From Camellia lanceoleosa (taxonomy: Eukaryota; Streptophyta; Magnoliopsida; Ericales; Theaceae), in assembly GCA_025200525.1 (NCBI GenBank), contig CM045761.1, positions 43,904,190 through 43,968,189 on the forward strand: 64,000 bases of DNA, given 5' to 3'. Position numbers and translations under genes: made by a program. Under the pieces are notes generated by a model that was not told where the DNA came from, did not search any database, and saw only the letters and a list, made by a program, of their open reading frames with translations. Positions 59,816 through 64,000 of the stretch are shown here, one piece after another (position 1 is the first letter of the stretch; each line of letters opens with the position of its first letter).

Positions 59816-61073
59816 CAGTTCAATTGTATCCCATCGAAGAAGGCCTTGATATACAAAGGCTTGATATGCTGTGTCATAAAGTTCGAGGGATACTCAAAAG
59901 GATATGAAAGGTTAATACTCACCTCTTCTTCACTCTCGTATTCAGTTTCCATTGGGGTAGCCATTCCGGATTCATCTTGCACCATACTCACTTGTGAGTC
60001 TTCCCTAGAGACTGGAATTTGGTCAATTTCTTGACCCTCTTGGTTCTTATCTCCAGCTTGGAATTCATGCGGTAGTATGTGTACCATATTCATTGATCTT
60101 TGGAGAAGCAGGCCAAATTGGATAGTGGTCAGGTACTGTTTCTCCTCTTAGCCACCTTGTTCGATTACTTGAAGCATCTTCCATCTTTGCATTACGGCAT
60201 TTCATTACTAACAAACTCCTTCGAATGGTCTTTTTTGACTGGCTTTTCAACCAAAAATGTCTGTTCAGTCATAAAGGCTTCGAACATTTCTTCCTCAACC
60301 ATTTCTTTCTTTTGGCCTAGGCCAACTTCTTCTTCTGTCTCGCTATCACTCTCCATCAAAGCCTTTTCCAATCTTGCTAGACTGGACTTCTCTCTTTCTT
60401 TTAGTTTAGAGTGAACTTTAGCCAATTGTTCTCTACTATAACCCACTTTGTCTTGTAGAGTTGGTTTTGGAGTATGGTCTGACTTTGGATTCTTCTTTCC
60501 TTCTGTCTGGACCAATGAAGAGCTTTCTCCACTTTCTTTTAGGTCTTTCTGGTACTGAGTGTACCTACGCTGAATCTTCCTCCTTTGTGATCTAGAAATT
60601 ACGGGGACCATATCTGGTTCCTTTGTTTTTGGGTGTTTAAGCAATACCCAATTGTTCGGAGCCACCAAAGGAGGTTTGACCATCCTACCTTGGTTTCCAA
60701 CAACATCTCTTTGGGTAGACACTTCCCTAGGTTTGTCCTGCATCACAAACCAATCTGGAACTCCAGGTACCCACAAACTTACTGACTCAGCTGTTGAACT
60801 GTTTCTTTCCTTTTTCGAAGCTGGCTGTGAAGGCCACTGCTTGGCCCTGACTTCATGTTTTGGGCCTAACTCAAGCCTTTGATAAAGGTAGCCACTTTCT
60901 GTCCTACGTGAGGCTGGTCTAGGGGGCCAATCTCTGGCTTTGATCCCATAAATTGAACCCTTCTCCAGTCTTCTTTTAGGATGACTGCTCTCCATTCTGT
61001 AACAATTAGGTGGCCTGAACTCATATAAAAGGCCTCTTGCCTTTAGAATGCATTCTATCAGCTGTTGGCTCAA
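59816..61073 (-). pseudogene. gypsy gag-protease linker region
   Basis: An open stretch at 61073-60192 encodes a charged, low-complexity protein (ISRSQRRKIQRRYTQY, then LARLEKALMESDSETEEEVG) between gag and protease. It overlaps the gag end by about 50 bp in another frame. The remaining 60191-59816 has several stops and reads partly as an acidic linker (EYESEEEVSINLSYPFEYP). No enzyme motif is seen. In Tat elements this part can contain an intron. Confidence 0.6.
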
Positions 61074-63371
61074 CCACTAATGGCTGCTGCCTAACACTAG
61101 TTGGGTATGGCCTTTTGTTATAAGCATTAGTTGGTTTAAGACGCCTCTGCACATCCTTGTAATACTGTTTCCCATCAATTGGAAGCCCTTTTAACCACTT
61201 GTAGCTCAGTCTGCACCTGGGACACATCATTTGCATTACAGCTGCCTCTAAAGAATCGTCATCCAGTGTTTCTTCATCAGAGTCTTCCTTCTGGTGTGAG
61301 AAACCTTGTCCAATAGCTGGTAGATTTCCAGTGTCTTTCTTGATAATTGTCTGGTTGGCAACATGCATCTGCACATTGATTTCTTCCAATTCTTTCAAGG
61401 ACAAGTTCTGGAAGTCTGGCATAATGACATTGGCTGCCACCTCTCCAATTTTTGGAAATGGATTACTGTCGATCGCCATGGCTTTATCTGTTTTAGCTGG
61501 GAATTTTAAACTTCTTTTCTGAATTTGTTCTTGGATCCTGTCTCGAAAAACAATACAGTTTTTAGTCGAGTGAGACCAAGAACTATGCCATTTACAATAC
61601 ACTTTTGCTTTAAGTTCATCTGGAGATGGAATTTTGACTCTTTTTGGTAACTTAAGGAAGTTGGCCGCAAGCAAATGATAAAAAATGTCATCTTCTTTCG
61701 TTAAATCGAAAGAGTATTTCCTATGAAGGTCTTTCTTTTTAAACTGCTGGTCAATTGTTGTGTCCTTATGAATTAATGCCTCACAGATCACAGGTTCTTT
61801 CCCCACAATCTCTGCTGCATCAATCTCATAATTAGAATCTCTACAATATGTCTTGTATGATGCATTATTTTGATCTTGTTCCTCCTCTAGTAATGCTTCA
61901 TACCTAGACACCTTATAAGTTAGTTCCACCAAGTCTCTGAACTCAATTGAGTCAAACTTCTTTCGAAGCCTAAACTCTAAGCCATTTTGAGCCAATCTCA
62001 CGAATTCTGGCTCTGGTAGGATGACCCTACATTTGTTTCGTGCTCTTTTAAATCTGGCAATAAACTGAGTAGCCTTCTCATCAAGCCTTTGACTCAATCT
62101 TGCCAAGTCTGCCATGGAAACCTCTGGCTCCGATTGGAAGAATTGGGCATGAAATGCCTCTTCCATTTGTTGCCAAGTTTGGATAGAGCTAGGTGTAAGG
62201 TTAATATACCATACAAATGCTCCCCCAATTAGAGAATTTGTAAATAATCTTAACTTCATATAGTCATTATTAGTAAATTCACCGCATTGAGCAGCAAACC
62301 TAGCAATATGCTCCAATGTTGACTGGTTTCCATTCCCATAAAAAAGGGCAAAATCTGGTATCCTGAAACCTCTTGGGTATTCATGTACCCTATCTACCCA
62401 TTCTGGGTACGATTTCCTGTACATAGGAGTCTGGACCCCTCGAGCCATCGATCCACACATTTCTCTAACAATATTAGCAATTTGGTCCCTAGGGACCATA
62501 TTTTGTGCCTGTTGAACCACTACTGGAGGGACAAACACAGGGTTTGGTGGACAACCTTGTGCCTGGGGTCCTCTTGGTCCATAAGGTGGTATATTTGGGA
62601 CTGGTTGTCCCTGTGGTGCGATTCTTTGTTGGGGTGTGGGTAACCTTTTTGCTCGTCTTGCGACAGTCTTTGGGAAGTGTTGTGTCTCTTCATTTGTAGG
62701 AAAAACTTCCAACCCCCCGGATATAAATTCGAACAAGGGATTAGTGAACCCCCTCATGCCAGGTATGGCTTCGAACATGGGATTTGGGACTATTCTTATG
62801 CCATTTTCTTGTACTGGGCTAGATCCGCCAACTTACATAGCTTCACTGTTAAGTACTGATGCATTATAACCTGTCATAGGCCTCGAAATAGGTTCATACC
62901 AAGACTGAGGTGATGGTCTTTCATAGTTTTGATTGCTAGTTTGACCATTAGAATGTCCATTAATTTACATAGGCTATTTATCTCTAGCCAATCTTTGCTG
63001 AGGGACATTTGGAATATCTTCCGTGTGTCTTGTGTTTGTTGGTTGGTGGGTATTCATTCGATCGAAAAAGGATGTTGCCCATCTTTCCATTATATTCATT
63101 AACTGCTATCCCATGGCATCTACTAGGCCACCCCATAGATTCATTGGCTGAGTAGATGGAACAGTGGATGGTCCAATTCCTTGGCCTCGTCCAATATTCT
63201 GAACATGTGGTACTTGTTTCAAAGTGTTGGCTGTTCGACCATAGGTTCTGATAAAATAGGTGTCTCCACAGGATGTGTTGTTACATTATCCTCTGGATTA
63301 GATATTTCTACCTCTCCTTCCACACCTTCTTCCAAGCGTTCATTTTCTCTTTGTCTCCTATGTCTAGCCAT
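61021..63371 (-). pseudogene. gypsy gag
   Basis: The likely start is the ATG at 63371 (MARHRRQRENERLEEG), some 35 bases after the 5' LTR end. The first 200 codons carry a frameshift near 63215 and several stops (63200-62780). From 62778 a 585-codon ORF is open to 61021: Pro/Gln-rich start, then the Retrotrans_gag domain (YPEWVDRVHEYPRGFRIPDF, STLEHIARFAAQCGEF, WQQMEEAFHAQFF, RLSQRLDEKATQFIARFKR) and a CKWHSSWSHSTKNC motif in the place of a zinc knuckle. It ends KGKRPFI. Gag forms the particle around the RNA. The main domain is intact here. Confidence 0.88.
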
Positions 63372-63405
63372 TTCAATTAGTCTCACTGGGCCTACCAAAA
63401 ATATA
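63372..63405 (-). promoter_or_regulatory. gypsy primer-binding-site region
   Basis: On the minus strand the LTR end is followed by TATATTTTTGGTAGGCCCAG and then TGAGAC. The primer site probably begins at TGGTAGGCCC, about ten bases inside. I could not match it to a specific plant tRNA by memory. Confidence 0.4.
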
Positions 63406-64000
63406 TATTGGCTTTTTTGGCTTTCGAATGTTACTTTTGTAATTATGAGCATGCCAGCAAGGATCAATCAGTCCTTATAGAAAATTAATTGCCAACCAAT
63501 TATCAGACGATTGTGTTTTAGTTCTTTCAGCCTCAATAAAGAGGACTTTTACTGGTAGCTTGATTTAGGAGAATTAAGCAAATAATAATTAAATGAAGAA
63601 CAATTGAAGCATTTCATTAAAATGAAAAAAATTACAATGATCCAAACTCAGCCTCGTAGAAGTTTACAATAACAATCTACTTGAAACTACTCCCATGAAC
63701 GAAGTGCAGTGCAGGAATTTTAAAGTACAGAAATGTAAAGAACAGGAAATGTAAAACTGGAAAGGAAATAAAGTAGAATAAGACTGGCTTTTTGGATCTG
63801 AGTCTGGGGCTTTTTTCTAGGGCCTTCTCTACTATTTATACTTCTCAAGGATGACCATCAAACTGCATTTCCAACTGTCGAACTACTCCTCCATGATCGC
63901 TGACCATGTTGCCTTATAATTAGCTCCACTATGCCATCACTTGTAGTTAGGCTTCCCTCATAATTTTGAATTTGAATGTAAGTAACCGTTGAAGCCACAG
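63406..64000 (-). repeat. 5' LTR of the gypsy element, incomplete
   Basis: It is a direct copy of 48695-49289, starting at TATTGGCTTTTTTGG and running off the window; about 160 bp are missing by comparison. About 40 differences in 595 bp were counted by eye, mostly C/T or A/G. CTATTTATA at 63832-63840 (TATAAATAG on the minus strand) is the conserved TATA box. Confidence 0.88.

Larger units (their letters stand above)
48695..64000 (-). mobile_element. Ty3/gypsy retrotransposon, probable Tat lineage, right end cut by window
   Basis: Both LTRs are present as direct repeats (48695-49454 and 63406-64000+). The internal order on the minus strand is gag, protease, RT, RNase H, a second RNase H of the RVT_3 type, integrase: the Ty3/gypsy order with the dual RNase H known from the Tat group. 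Between integrase and the 3' LTR, two coding blocks run on the opposite strand. Antisense extra ORFs are also a Tat-group trait. The element is at least 15.3 kb. RT to integrase stays in one frame (59333 to 55611) with stops but no frameshift. The LTRs differ at roughly 7% of positions by eye, mostly transitions, so the insertion is old. Confidence 0.88.

Overview
The window is nuclear DNA of a flowering plant, most likely a eudicot, from a transposon-dominated, gene-poor stretch. The evidence is nested LTR retrotransposons, a CACTA (En/Spm) transposon with spliced plant-type transposase genes, a copia element with an initiator-tRNA-Met primer site, several MITEs, and long AT-rich spacers. The species cannot be named from this. 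No intact host gene is visible. The only clear host-gene trace is one exon of a plastid-type MscS-like (MSL2/MSL3) channel gene.

Layout. 1-1221 is the 3' part of an LTR (family B). 1263-5140 is a solo LTR of a second family (A) with its own 5-bp target duplication. 5141-6768 holds LTR-like remnants. 6769-10713 is a terminal-inverted-repeat element full of TGG repeats, split by a reverse-oriented family B solo LTR at 7650-10430. 10825-11197 is half of a second copy of that element, abutting a B-like LTR at 11198-13404. 15.4-24.6 kb is a degenerate CACTA transposon with a TNP2-type transposase followed by a TNPA/Transposase_24-type gene. The orphan MSL exon (24855-25022) lies just beyond it. 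25.7-36.3 kb is a SIRE-like copia element with a truncated 5' LTR, a deletion fusing integrase to the end of RT, and a family A solo LTR inserted at 30841-34956. 36.3-48.7 kb is AT-rich DNA with MITEs, foldbacks and a duplication. 48.7-64 kb is a minus-strand gypsy element, probably Tat lineage, with both LTRs visible; the right one runs off the window.

The gypsy element is the most interesting part. On the minus strand it carries gag, protease, RT-RNase H, a second RNase H and integrase. RT to integrase stays in one frame and is broken only by stop codons. On the opposite strand, between integrase and the 3' LTR, lie two further coding regions: a 464-codon frame of unknown function interrupted by two TAG codons (49647-51041), and a degenerate plant-mobile-domain gene (51961-about 55556). 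Antisense extra ORFs are known in Tat elements. A pair, one of them unrecognised, is worth a second look.

Nothing here appears to be an active element. Repeat boundaries with target duplications are secure; the coding calls rest on family motifs read by eye, without database searches.
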